Shown here piece by piece: positions 26,362-33,984 of a stretch of 64,000 nucleotides of DNA. A program made the translations under genes and the position numbers. The notes under the pieces were generated by a model that saw only the letters and a list, made by a program, of their open reading frames with translations, searched no databases and had not been told where the DNA came from. Source of the stretch: Calditrichota bacterium. GTDB lineage: Bacteria; Calditrichota; Calditrichia; RBG-13-44-9; J042. Each line of letters begins with the position of its first letter. The stretch's first letter is position 1. The DNA is taken from NCBI GenBank assembly GCA_013150955.1, contig JAADJD010000043.1:110450-174449 (forward strand), read 5' to 3'.

Positions 26362-26634
26362 ATGAATGATGCGCGAACAGCTGCGGCCGTCTTGAAGTAC
26401 GATCAGGCAACCGATGTGGCACCTCGCCTGGTGGCCAAAGGATATGGTGAGGTTGCCAAACGAATCATTGAACTGGCAAAATCCCATCAACTTCCCGTGG
26501 TGCAGGATCCACACCTGGTGTCTTTATTGATGAAGCTGGATGTTGATGAATCCATTCCGGTTACCCTGTTTCAGGCCGTGGCAGAAATTTACGCGTTTAT
26601 TATGAATCTGGAGAGGAGGCATGCAGACCGTTAA
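26362..26634 (+). CDS. FlhB C-terminal-domain homologue (FlhX-like)
   Basis: 90 residues resembling only the cytoplasmic C-terminal domain of the flagellar export switch FlhB (family also called EscU/YscU/FlhB-type, YlqH in Bacillus). Seen: AAVLKYDQATDVAPRLVAKG, VAKRIIELAKSHQLPVVQDP and LLMKLDVDESIPVTLFQAVA, matching FlhB helices around the switch. The autocleavage NPTH motif is absent; the equivalent region has DQATD. It may modulate the export gate, or stand in for part of FlhB. Start at 26362 avoids an upstream ATG with no ribosome site. It overlaps the next gene by 14 bases. Confidence 0.8.
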   Translation: MNDARTAAAVLKYDQATDVAPRLVAKGYGEVAKRIIELAKSHQLPVVQDPHLVSLLMKLDVDESIPVTLFQAVAEIYAFIMNLERRHADR

Positions 26635-27229
26635 GCAGGTAGCTAAACTGGCACTGGTGACGATTTTGTTCTGGATCTGGGGATGTGGGGGAAGCCGTCC
26701 TCTGGCCGAGAATCGAACACCCCTGGGATTGGTGCCATTCGTGGCGGGAAAAACGGTACCCGCGGTGCCGGATCTCAACCGGGAGCTTGTTCAGGCTCTG
26801 GTATCCAGCGGAAGCTTCGATGTTGTGGTGCTGGATCAAAGAGCGCGCTTGCTGGATGCCACTCAGCTGAGCCAGCTTTCCACCAATCAAACCGTAAAAT
26901 TTATTTTAACGGGAAAGTTCCTGGAAGAAGTGGAGCTGGTGGGCAAAGGGAAAAACATTCCCCTGGTGGCTTATCTGCCCCGGAAACAAATTAAGGTAAA
27001 CCTGGAATTCCGCCTGTTTGATGTGGAAAAGAAGGGGTGGAAGGCCATCCGACAGGTTTCGGCAGTGGCTGGAATGCAGGCGGGGGTGCAGGTTACAGCG
27101 TTTGATCCGTCCGACCCGGCGCTGGCGATCACCGCAAAAGAGCGGGTCGTGCTCCGGGAACAGGCATATGCCCGGCTGTTCCAGAAATTCGTCCGCCTGC
27201 TGGAAGAAGAAATGGAAATTAAACGTTAA
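26621..27229 (+). CDS. Motility-operon lipoprotein, CsgG/TolB-N-like fold guessed
   Basis: 202 residues. Signal peptide with lipobox WIWG-C22. The mature part has alternating beta/alpha character: LGLVPFVAGKTVPAVPDLNR, ELVQALVSSGSFDVVVLDQR, VKFILTGKFLEEVELVGKGK and QIKVNLEFRLFDVEKKG. The pattern of a short motif, a pairing helix and then a strand ending in ILTG is seen in CsgG, LpoB and FlgO-like outer-membrane lipoproteins, but I cannot confirm membership. Good ribosome site GAGGAGG. Its place in the operon suggests a role near the flagellar base or outer-membrane ring. Confidence 0.6.
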   Translation: MQTVKQVAKLALVTILFWIWGCGGSRPLAENRTPLGLVPFVAGKTVPAVPDLNRELVQALVSSGSFDVVVLDQRARLLDATQLSQLSTNQTVKFILTGKFLEEVELVGKGKNIPLVAYLPRKQIKVNLEFRLFDVEKKGWKAIRQVSAVAGMQAGVQVTAFDPSDPALAITAKERVVLREQAYARLFQKFVRLLEEEMEIKR

Positions 27230-27236
27230 TTTTCTC

Positions 27237-28148
27237 ATGAATCATCCCGAACCCAAACCCACATTGCTGGATGAGCTGGAAGAAATTTCGGACGTGCCCA
27301 CGTTACCTCACGTGGCCACGCAGCTCATTACGCTACTGGATGATCCCGACGTGTCCTTCAAACGGGTTGCCACCCTGATTGAAGAAGATCCGCCTCTGGT
27401 GGCCAAAATCCTGAAACTGATTAACAGTGGCTACTACCATCTGGCAAAAGAAATCCGCGATGTGAAGCAGGCCATTGTCTATCTGGGTCTGGATGAGATC
27501 CGAAATCTGGTCTTTGCCATGAGCGTGTACAGCACTTTCTACAATGTGAAGCGCAGCGAATACTTTGATTACAGTCAGTTCTGGGTGCATTCGGCCGGTA
27601 CGGCGAAAATGGCGATGGTACTTTCCAAATATCTGAAAATGTCCAGTTACTCATCCACCTATATTGCTGGTCTTTTGCACGATTTTGGCCGCCTGGTGTT
27701 GCAGTTTTTCTTTTCAGAACAATACCAGAAAGTGTTTCAGAAAAGCATGGAAGAAAACGTCCCGTTGATTGTTGCCGAGCGGAATGAACTGGGGTTGACC
27801 CATGCCCAGGTGGGATTCTGGCTGGCGGAACGCTGGGGACTGCCGGAAAGCATTGCCCTGGTCATGTTGAATCATCACGAGGTAACGGAAAAGGATCTGG
27901 AACAAAATCCATTGCTGGCGCTGGTGCATTTTGCCAATACCATTACCAACATATGGGGTGCCACTCTGGAGCCCAATCCCCCTTCCATGGGGTTAGACGA
28001 AGATCCCCTGTGGCTGGAATTCTGCCAGCTTCATCCCGACCTCCGTGCGCTGCCCATGCTGGAAATGCTTCAGGTATTCGACATGCATTTAGAGGAAGCC
28101 GAATCCTTTGTTGAAAAAATGGAACAGATTAAAAAAATAACGGATTGA
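27237..28148 (+). CDS. HDOD-domain signalling protein, second copy
   Basis: 303 residues, paralogue of the first HDOD gene of this operon. Seen: EEISDVPTLPHVATQLITLL, RVATLIEEDPPLVAKILKLI, IVYLGLDEIRNLVFAMSVYS, AGLLHDFGRLVLQFFFSEQY and GLTHAQVGFWLAERWGLP. The HD motif has become HDFG. The start at ATG 27237 gives a natural N-terminus; a longer frame from 27018 lies within the previous gene. A GTG-start GAF gene follows 3 bases after its stop. Together they look like a signalling pair controlling motility gene or motor activity. Confidence 0.85.
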   Translation: MNHPEPKPTLLDELEEISDVPTLPHVATQLITLLDDPDVSFKRVATLIEEDPPLVAKILKLINSGYYHLAKEIRDVKQAIVYLGLDEIRNLVFAMSVYSTFYNVKRSEYFDYSQFWVHSAGTAKMAMVLSKYLKMSSYSSTYIAGLLHDFGRLVLQFFFSEQYQKVFQKSMEENVPLIVAERNELGLTHAQVGFWLAERWGLPESIALVMLNHHEVTEKDLEQNPLLALVHFANTITNIWGATLEPNPPSMGLDEDPLWLEFCQLHPDLRALPMLEMLQVFDMHLEEAESFVEKMEQIKKITD

Positions 28149-28151
28149 ACC

Positions 28152-28682
28152 GTGCAACCGCAAATAAAGGCTAAAGATATATTCTGGGCATTGTTTGAGA
28201 CCAATCGCATGATTCAGCGCAAACACAATCGCAATGGCGATGTATTTGATCGCCTGCCAGCCGTCCTCAAAACCATCTTCACCGTGGACGTCTTTTCCAT
28301 CTTTCAATTCGATTATGAAAAACGGCGCCTGCGTTTACGCTTCCTGTATGGTCAGCCATCCAATTTGCTGGATGCGGTCAATTTTCAACTGGGAAAAGGC
28401 GCGGTTCGCTGGGTTATTGATCGCCATAAGGCGCTGTTAATTCCCGATGCCCAGCGTCGTCCACTCCCCCAACGCTCGCAAAAAGTGGTTAATTCTTTCC
28501 TGGGGGTGCCGATTATTGTGAATGGTTACTTGATAGGAGCCGTCATTATCGGGAGCTTTGCTCCCAATAGCTATGACAAACGGGATCAGGCAGTACTGGA
28601 ATTATTTGGAAGTTTGATTGGATCGTTATTGCTGAAAAATCAATGGATTGAAGATAAAATCAAAATGGAAATCCGCATTTAA
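28152..28682 (+). CDS. GAF-domain protein
   Basis: 176 residues, one GAF domain and little else. Seen: FDRLPAVLKTIFTVDVFSIF, QLGKGAVRWVIDRHKALLIP, FLGVPIIVNGYLIGAVIIGS and DQAVLELFGSLIGSLLLKNQ, the canonical GAF order. GAF domains bind small molecules, redox cofactors or nucleotides; the ligand here is not evident. It starts at GTG 28152, 3 bases after the HDOD-2 stop, so translation is probably coupled. It ends 12 bases before flgF. Confidence 0.8.
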   Translation: MQPQIKAKDIFWALFETNRMIQRKHNRNGDVFDRLPAVLKTIFTVDVFSIFQFDYEKRRLRLRFLYGQPSNLLDAVNFQLGKGAVRWVIDRHKALLIPDAQRRPLPQRSQKVVNSFLGVPIIVNGYLIGAVIIGSFAPNSYDKRDQAVLELFGSLIGSLLLKNQWIEDKIKMEIRI

Positions 28683-28694
28683 AGGGAATGGCTC

Positions 28695-29411
28695 ATGATC
28701 AAAGGATTGTTCATTAACAAGGCAGGGATGCTTCCTCAACAACGTCGCCTCGAAATCGCCGCAAACAATCTTGCCAATAGCAACACCATCGGGTTCAAGA
28801 AAGAAAAGATTTACTTTCGGCAACTGATTCAGGAGGTACTGGATCCCGGTAACGACGAAAACCGCATGCCGGGGGTAACCGAAACCGATTTTTCCGAAGG
28901 CGTGCTGAAACAAACCAACAATCCCCTGGATGTAGCCATTGTGGGCGAAGGATTTTTTGTGATTGAAACCGATGAGGGAGAATTGTACACCCGAAATGGC
29001 AATTTCACCCTGGATGCCGATGGGCGCCTGATCACCCAGAACGGTTATCCGGTGGCGACCGATGGTGGCGAGATGCAATTGATTGGTCAATCGGTACAGA
29101 TCACCGAGCACGGGGAAATCGTGATGGATGGCCAGATCGTGGGACGTTTGCGCATTGTGACGTTTGACGATCCCCGGTTGCTGCAGCGTGTCCAGAGTAC
29201 CTACTTTGCCGCTGGTGAGGCCACACCAATCGAATTGACCGAAAACGAGATCAATTTGCGAACTGGGTATCTGGAAACCAGCAATGTGAATCCGCTGGAT
29301 GAACTGCTGGAGATGATCGAGGTCAATCGATTGTACGAACTGGGACAAAAATCCATTAAAGCACAGGACGAAACCTTAGAAAAATTAATCAATCAGGCAG
29401 GACGCTTATAA
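28695..29411 (+). CDS. flgF: FlgF, flagellar proximal rod protein
   Basis: 238 residues. FlgF is one of the proximal rod subunits exported by the flagellar type III machine. Seen: the rod/hook N-terminal motif LPQQRRLEIAANNLANSNTI (about 14-33), GFKKEKIYFRQL, NPLDVAIVGEGFFVIETDEG, TRNGNFTLDADGRLITQNGY, and the C-terminal motif GYLETSNVNPLDELLEMIEV. 238 residues is within the family range. Good ribosome site. It starts 12 bases after the GAF gene and is followed 20 bases later by flgG, the normal order. Confidence 0.92.
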   Translation: MIKGLFINKAGMLPQQRRLEIAANNLANSNTIGFKKEKIYFRQLIQEVLDPGNDENRMPGVTETDFSEGVLKQTNNPLDVAIVGEGFFVIETDEGELYTRNGNFTLDADGRLITQNGYPVATDGGEMQLIGQSVQITEHGEIVMDGQIVGRLRIVTFDDPRLLQRVQSTYFAAGEATPIELTENEINLRTGYLETSNVNPLDELLEMIEVNRLYELGQKSIKAQDETLEKLINQAGRL

Positions 29412-29431
29412 TTTGAACAGGAGGTTCAACC

Positions 29432-30217
29432 ATGGATAAGGTGTTGCAGATTGCCGCTTCCGGCATGCAAGCCCAGAAGCTGTATATTGATGTTATTGCC
29501 AACAACCTCGCCAATGTGAACACCACCGGCTACAAGAAAATGGATCTGCAGTTTCAGGATTTGCTGTACGAGACCATTCGAGAAGCCGGTGAGCCCACCA
29601 ACGGTCTCTTCCGCCGACCTACCAGCCTGGAGCTGGGCAATGGTGTTCGGGTGGTGGCCACGCAGCGCAGCTTTCAGCAGGGGCTGATCACCGAAACGGG
29701 TAATCCGCTGGACATTGCCATCCAGGGCGATGGTTTTCTGGTGGTGCGTTTACCCGACGGACGTAATGCCTACACACGGGATGGTAGCCTGAAAATCACT
29801 GCCGATGGTACCCTGGTCACCGCCGATGGCTACATTGTGGAGCCCGAGATTACCATTCCCGAAGACGCTCAGCAAATCACTATCCGTCCGGATGGACAGG
29901 TTGAAGTGCTGGTGGTAGGCGAAAAAGAGCCCATTCCGCTTGGCCAGATCGAGCTGGCTCGATTCATCAATCCCGCCGGTTTGAAGAGCCTGGGACGCAA
30001 TTTGTTTGAGGAAACGGTGGCTTCGGGTACCCCATACATTGGTCTGCCCGGAGAAGAAGGGCTGGGCGAATTGCATCAGGGATTTCTGGAGACCTCCAAC
30101 GTGGATGTGGTGGAGCAGATGGTGCAGATGATCGAGGCCCAGCGCGCGTACGAAATCAATTCCAAGGCTATTAAGACCGCCGAAGATATGTATCGGGTGG
30201 AAAATCGCCTGAGATAA
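29432..30217 (+). CDS. flgG: FlgG, flagellar distal rod protein
   Basis: 261 residues, the standard length of FlgG (260 in Salmonella). Seen: ASGMQAQKLYIDVIANNLAN, NVNTTGYKKMDLQFQDL, GNGVRVVATQRSFQQGLITE, GNPLDIAIQGDGFLVVRLPD, and the C-terminal coiled-coil motif TSNVDVVEQMVQMIEAQRAY followed by EINSKAIKTAEDM. Forms the distal rod crossing the periplasm. Ribosome site AGGAGG at the ideal distance. Confidence 0.96.
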   Translation: MDKVLQIAASGMQAQKLYIDVIANNLANVNTTGYKKMDLQFQDLLYETIREAGEPTNGLFRRPTSLELGNGVRVVATQRSFQQGLITETGNPLDIAIQGDGFLVVRLPDGRNAYTRDGSLKITADGTLVTADGYIVEPEITIPEDAQQITIRPDGQVEVLVVGEKEPIPLGQIELARFINPAGLKSLGRNLFEETVASGTPYIGLPGEEGLGELHQGFLETSNVDVVEQMVQMIEAQRAYEINSKAIKTAEDMYRVENRLR

Positions 30218-30233
30218 GCCAGGTAATCGTGCC

Positions 30234-30950
30234 ATGATGCCCCGTTGGAATCACATGATGTGGGGAATTTTCCCACTGCTTGTCCTGGTTGGTTCGCTGT
30301 TGGCCCGGCAGCCGGTGATTTCCGTGCCGCAGCAGCAGGAGAAGATCCGCCAGCTGGTGAAGCAACTGTACCGGGGACAGGCCATTCGGGTAGAGGTGGA
30401 ATTCATCGGCCCGCTGCGCCCCTGGCATGTGGAACCTGGTGTGGATTCCCTGAGTGCAGCCTATCGCCATCGCCGATTGCCCCGGGGCTACGCAGTGTTT
30501 GTCCTGAGAGCCCATCGGAAGGGTCAAATCGTTCGCACGCGTACGGTCGCCGTTCAGGTGCGTCCGGTGCATGCGGTTTTCCGTTTGAAACGCTCTGTGA
30601 AAAAGGGGGAACGCATCTGGCCGCAAGATGTGGTGGTGGATACAGTGGAAACGTCCGGGATAAAAGGAACCCTACTTTCTCAGCTGACCGCTGGTGATTC
30701 CCTGTACGCCAGGCGCTTTTTAAAAGCGGGAACCATTCTGACCCGCGAGGATGTGCACCCGGCCTATCTGGTGCGGGTGGGGGAGATGGCAACGGTGTTA
30801 TTGCAGCGGAGTACCCTTCGCATTCAGATGACCATGAAAGCCCTTCAGAATGGATCGAAGGGAGATCGGGTCTGGTTTATGCATCCGCAGACCCGCAAAC
30901 GCATAAAAGGCCAGGTGGTGGATCGATCTCTGGCCATTGTGGTGCCATAA
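30234..30950 (+). CDS. flgA: FlgA, P-ring assembly chaperone
   Basis: 238 residues. FlgA is a periplasmic chaperone for P-ring (FlgI) assembly and has a C-terminal SAF domain. Seen: an N-terminal signal-like segment (IFPLLVLVGSLLARQP), and a C-terminal SAF domain with VKKGERIWPQDVVVDTVETS, LYARRFLKAGTILTREDVHP, GEMATVLLQRSTLRIQMTMK and QNGSKGDRVWFMHPQTRKRI. It starts 16 bases after flgG. Its position between flgG and flgHI is the usual one in non-enteric flagellar clusters. Confidence 0.88.
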   Translation: MMPRWNHMMWGIFPLLVLVGSLLARQPVISVPQQQEKIRQLVKQLYRGQAIRVEVEFIGPLRPWHVEPGVDSLSAAYRHRRLPRGYAVFVLRAHRKGQIVRTRTVAVQVRPVHAVFRLKRSVKKGERIWPQDVVVDTVETSGIKGTLLSQLTAGDSLYARRFLKAGTILTREDVHPAYLVRVGEMATVLLQRSTLRIQMTMKALQNGSKGDRVWFMHPQTRKRIKGQVVDRSLAIVVP

Positions 30951-30969
30951 AAACACAAGGAGATGCGCC

Positions 30970-31551
30970 ATGAAATGTCGAACCATCGTTGGGGGAATGT
31001 TGCTGGGGTGGATGATTGCCTCAACGGCGCTGGCGCAGGATATGGGCAAAAGTGTAAGCCTGTTTGCCGATATTAAAGCCGATCGTATTGGAAAAGGCAT
31101 TACCGTACTGGTCATGGAGTTTTCCCAGGCCAGTAACGATGCCCGCACAGAGACCCGGAAAAGTAGCGACCACGGCATCAAATTTACTGAAGGCAGTGGA
31201 TTGTTGAAATTTTTCCCGGAAATTGGGGTGTCGGGGAAGCTGCAAAACGATTTTCGAGGAGATGCCCGTACCACCAAGCGCGGGGTGTTGAAAACCAAGA
31301 TTGCCGCCCGCATTGTGGGGGTGAACGAGGCCGGCGATTACATCATTGAGGGCAAGCGGGTCATTGAAATCAACAACGAAAAAGAAATTTACATCCTGAC
31401 CGGTGCCGTACGCCCCGAAGACATCATGGCCGATAACACGGTCTATTCTTACAATATTTACGATGCGCGCATCGTGTACAAAGGCAAGGGAGAAGTTTCC
31501 CGTGCCCAGCGGGCGGGCATTCTGACCCGATTGTTACAATGGATCTTTTAA
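30970..31551 (+). CDS. flgH: FlgH, flagellar L-ring protein without a visible lipobox
   Basis: 193 residues. FlgH forms the outer-membrane L-ring. Seen: SLFADIKADRIGKGITVLVM, SSDHGIKFTEGSGLLKFFPE, GDARTTKRGVLKTKIAARIV, VNEAGDYIIEGKRVIEINNE and LTGAVRPEDIMADNTVYSYN, the family core. FlgH is normally a lipoprotein, but here the signal peptide ends TALAQDMGKS with no cysteine, suggesting signal peptidase I cleavage. The ATG at 30970 has AAGGAGA upstream; an earlier ATG at 30937 lies in flgA. The adjacent 72-aa lipoprotein gene between flgI and flgJ could supply a membrane anchor. Confidence 0.9.
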   Translation: MKCRTIVGGMLLGWMIASTALAQDMGKSVSLFADIKADRIGKGITVLVMEFSQASNDARTETRKSSDHGIKFTEGSGLLKFFPEIGVSGKLQNDFRGDARTTKRGVLKTKIAARIVGVNEAGDYIIEGKRVIEINNEKEIYILTGAVRPEDIMADNTVYSYNIYDARIVYKGKGEVSRAQRAGILTRLLQWIF

Positions 31552-31568
31552 CAGCAGGGGAATCACTC

Positions 31569-32669
31569 ATGAAGCGCTGGCAAATCATGGCTTTCATGCT
31601 CTTAATGGCGAGTGCCCTTCTGGCGCAGGTGCGGGTGAAGGATCTGGCCCGATTGCAGGGCATTGAGAGCGAACAAATTGTGGGATATGGTCTGGTCACC
31701 GGATTAAACGGTACGGGGGATACCCGTCGGGTGGCGTTTACCATTCAATCCGTGTTAAACATGTTGCAGCGGTTCGGGTTGAATGTCCCCCGGCAATACA
31801 TTCGGATGCGCAATGTGGCCGCCGTGATGGTAACGGCCGAGGTGCCGTCTTACGTGCAGAAAGGGGATCGGCTAACGGTTACGGTTTCGTCCATTGGAGA
31901 TGCCCGCAGCCTGGAAGGGGGCGTTTTACTGATGACCCCGCTGGTCAATAGTCAGGGCGAGGTTGTTGCCATGGCTCAGGGCGCCCTGTCTGTGGGCGGA
32001 TTTTCGGTGCCCACTACCGGTGGGGGCGGAGTGCGGCAAAATCATACGCTCACCGGTCGGATTCCCAATGGTGCGGTGGTTCAAGTTTCCAAAAATGGAG
32101 CATTTGCCCTGGGCGATACGTTACAACTTTCTCTTAAAGATAAGGATTTAACCACCGCTCAGCGGGTGGCTGAGGCCATAAATCAACGGTTTGGGGAAGG
32201 TACGGCACGACCGGTGAATCCCTACACCGTTCAGGTGGTGGTACCCGGGGATTACCGGGATGTGGAAACGCGTTTCTCTTTCCTGTCCGAAGTTGAACAA
32301 CTGGAAGTGGTACCGGATGTACCTGCACGGGTGGTGATTAACGAGCGCACGGGAACGGTGGTGGTGGGTGGAAATGTGAAGATTCTGCCCGCGGCGGTGG
32401 CTCACGGGAATTTGAGTGTGGAAATTCGTTCGGAGCCGATCATTTCGCAACCGGCGCCGTTTTCTCAGGGACAAACGGTGGTTTTGCCCAACACCCAGGC
32501 CACGGTTTACCAGGATGAGGGCCGAATGGTGACCATCGAGAATGCCACCACCGTTCAGGAGGTGACCCAGGCACTGAATTCCCTGGGCGTCATGCCGCGG
32601 GATATTATTGCCATTCTGCAGGCACTCAAGGCCGTGGGAGCGTTACAGGCCGAGTTAATTGTAATGTGA
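31569..32669 (+). CDS. flgI: FlgI, flagellar P-ring protein
   Basis: 366 residues, normal length. FlgI builds the periplasmic P-ring around the rod. Seen: signal peptide (LLMASALLAQ), VKDLARLQGIESEQIVGYGL, VTGLNGTGDTRRVAFTIQSV, VMVTAEVPSYVQKGDRLTVT, and the family repeats GGVLLMTPL, ARVVINERTGTVVVGGNVKI and LPAAVAHGNLSVEIRSEP, ending in LQALKAVGALQAELIVM. Start at ATG 31569 with GGGGAA upstream; an in-frame ATG at 31539 overlaps flgH. Confidence 0.96.
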   Translation: MKRWQIMAFMLLMASALLAQVRVKDLARLQGIESEQIVGYGLVTGLNGTGDTRRVAFTIQSVLNMLQRFGLNVPRQYIRMRNVAAVMVTAEVPSYVQKGDRLTVTVSSIGDARSLEGGVLLMTPLVNSQGEVVAMAQGALSVGGFSVPTTGGGGVRQNHTLTGRIPNGAVVQVSKNGAFALGDTLQLSLKDKDLTTAQRVAEAINQRFGEGTARPVNPYTVQVVVPGDYRDVETRFSFLSEVEQLEVVPDVPARVVINERTGTVVVGGNVKILPAAVAHGNLSVEIRSEPIISQPAPFSQGQTVVLPNTQATVYQDEGRMVTIENATTVQEVTQALNSLGVMPRDIIAILQALKAVGALQAELIVM

Positions 32670-32806
32670 GAGAGTTCATGCGGATGTTTTTTCCGCAGAT
32701 AAAATCGTAAAGAATCGGGATTCGCCGCCGAAGCTAAACAAATAAGAGGAGCAGGCACAATTCGGGAGGGCCATCGCTTGCAAATGATCGCAGATCGAAA
32801 GCGGAG

Positions 32807-32840
32807 GGGTACCATGTGTGGGGGTTGGTTAACGGTACCC
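32807..32840 (+). other. Small inverted repeat upstream of the 72-aa lipoprotein gene
   Basis: GGGTACC (32807-32813) and GGTACCC (32834-32840) with a 20-nt loop, in the 193-bp gap between flgI and the small lipoprotein. It could fold in mRNA and set the balance between flgI and downstream genes. Weak evidence. Confidence 0.3.
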
Positions 32841-32862
32841 AAATGTGCAAAGGGGGATCAAC

Positions 32863-33081
32863 ATGCGTTGGTTATGGCTGATACTGCTCTTGTGGTTGGC
32901 CTGCTCTGCTCCCATCGAGCCCATTCACATGGAACGCATCAACTATTCTTCCATGAAGGGAGAACCCGGGGAGTTTCCCAATGGGGAATGGCCCCAGGAG
33001 TTTCCGCGGGGAAGTTACCCGGGGCAGGGAGGATACCACAGTATGAGCAGAAGCGATGTCACCGATGTTTATTCACACTAA
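32863..33081 (+). CDS. Small lipoprotein between flgI and flgJ
   Basis: 72 residues, too short for most gene finders. Hydrophobic signal peptide (RWLWLILLLWLA) and lipobox LWLA-C15, then a polar, glycine- and proline-rich tail (MERINYSSMKGEPGEFPNGE, RGSYPGQGGYHSMSRSDVTD). Ribosome site AGGGGGA lies just before ATG 32863. The gene is co-directional and inside the ring/rod cluster, and ends 27 bases before flgJ. I do not recognise a family. It is a candidate outer-membrane anchor for the L-ring or a stator/rod accessory. Confidence 0.6.
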   Translation: MRWLWLILLLWLACSAPIEPIHMERINYSSMKGEPGEFPNGEWPQEFPRGSYPGQGGYHSMSRSDVTDVYSH

Positions 33082-33108
33082 ACCGATCGGTTGCATGAGG
33101 GAAGGTGC

Positions 33109-33903
33109 ATGAGCGATCTGGAGCTGAAGCTGAAAATATTGTCTTCCCGCGCGGTAATGGAGCAGCAATTGCAGCGTGCCCGGCAGTCGGCCAATCGCTC
33201 GGAAAAAGAATTGCGGGAAGCCAGCGAGGATTTTGAGGCGCTGTTCGTGCATTTTTTGCTTCGCAACATGCGGCGCACGGTGATGAAGTCTGGATTGCTG
33301 GATACCGGTCTCCAGGGCGATGTCATGCAGGCGCTGTTCGATCAGGAGCTGTCTCGCCAGATTGCTCGTTCCACCCGCCTGGGCATTGCGGAAATGGTGC
33401 AGCAACAGCTGCAACGGGCATTGTCCGGGGATGGAGAAAATCAATCGTTAATCCCGTCTGTGGACAGATTGCTTCAGAGTAGTCCGGCGATTGGGACGCC
33501 TCCCGTCCACCGATTGCGGCCCTTTGAGCCAATCATCGAGAAAGCTGCACGGACGCACAATCTGAATGCCAATTTGATCCGTTCCGTGATTCTGGCCGAA
33601 TCTTCGGGCAATCCCCGTGCGGTATCGCCCAAAGGGGCCAAGGGGCTCATGCAGTTGATGGATGCTACCGCCCGTGAGCTGGGGGTTCGCAATCCGTTTG
33701 ACCCGGAGGAAAACATTCTTGCTGGCAGCGCCTATCTGGCCCGGATGTTAGCCCGTTTTGGTGGCGATTTAACCCTGGCACTGGCAGCGTACAACGCCGG
33801 CCCGACGGCTGTCGAAAAATATGATGGCATCCCACCCTTTACCGAAACCCGTCTGTATATCCGCAAAGTGCTGTCCTTTTTGCGCCATCTCGATGGCCGG
33901 TGA
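33109..33903 (+). CDS. flgJ: FlgJ rod-binding domain fused to a lytic transglycosylase
   Basis: 264 residues. Residues about 35-105 match the FlgJ rod-binding domain (REASEDFEALFVHFLLRNMR, GLLDTGLQGDVMQALFDQEL, QIARSTRLGIAEMVQQQLQ). Residues 138-264 are a GH23 SLT lytic transglycosylase, with catalytic E164 in ILAESSGNP and then AVSPKGAKGLMQLM, GSAYLARMLARFGGDLTLAL and AAYNAGPTAVEKY. Enteric FlgJ has a GH73 glucosaminidase in place of this. The protein should cap the growing rod while opening the peptidoglycan. Start at ATG 33109 follows GAAGG; TTG 33091 is less likely. Last gene of the motility operon. Confidence 0.9.
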   Translation: MSDLELKLKILSSRAVMEQQLQRARQSANRSEKELREASEDFEALFVHFLLRNMRRTVMKSGLLDTGLQGDVMQALFDQELSRQIARSTRLGIAEMVQQQLQRALSGDGENQSLIPSVDRLLQSSPAIGTPPVHRLRPFEPIIEKAARTHNLNANLIRSVILAESSGNPRAVSPKGAKGLMQLMDATARELGVRNPFDPEENILAGSAYLARMLARFGGDLTLALAAYNAGPTAVEKYDGIPPFTETRLYIRKVLSFLRHLDGR

Positions 33904-33984
33904 ATCCGGTCGAAACAGGGACATTGCCCTCATCCTCTTTCGAATGGTGGATTTGCAGTACTGCTGACAAGGTGGGCATGTTCA

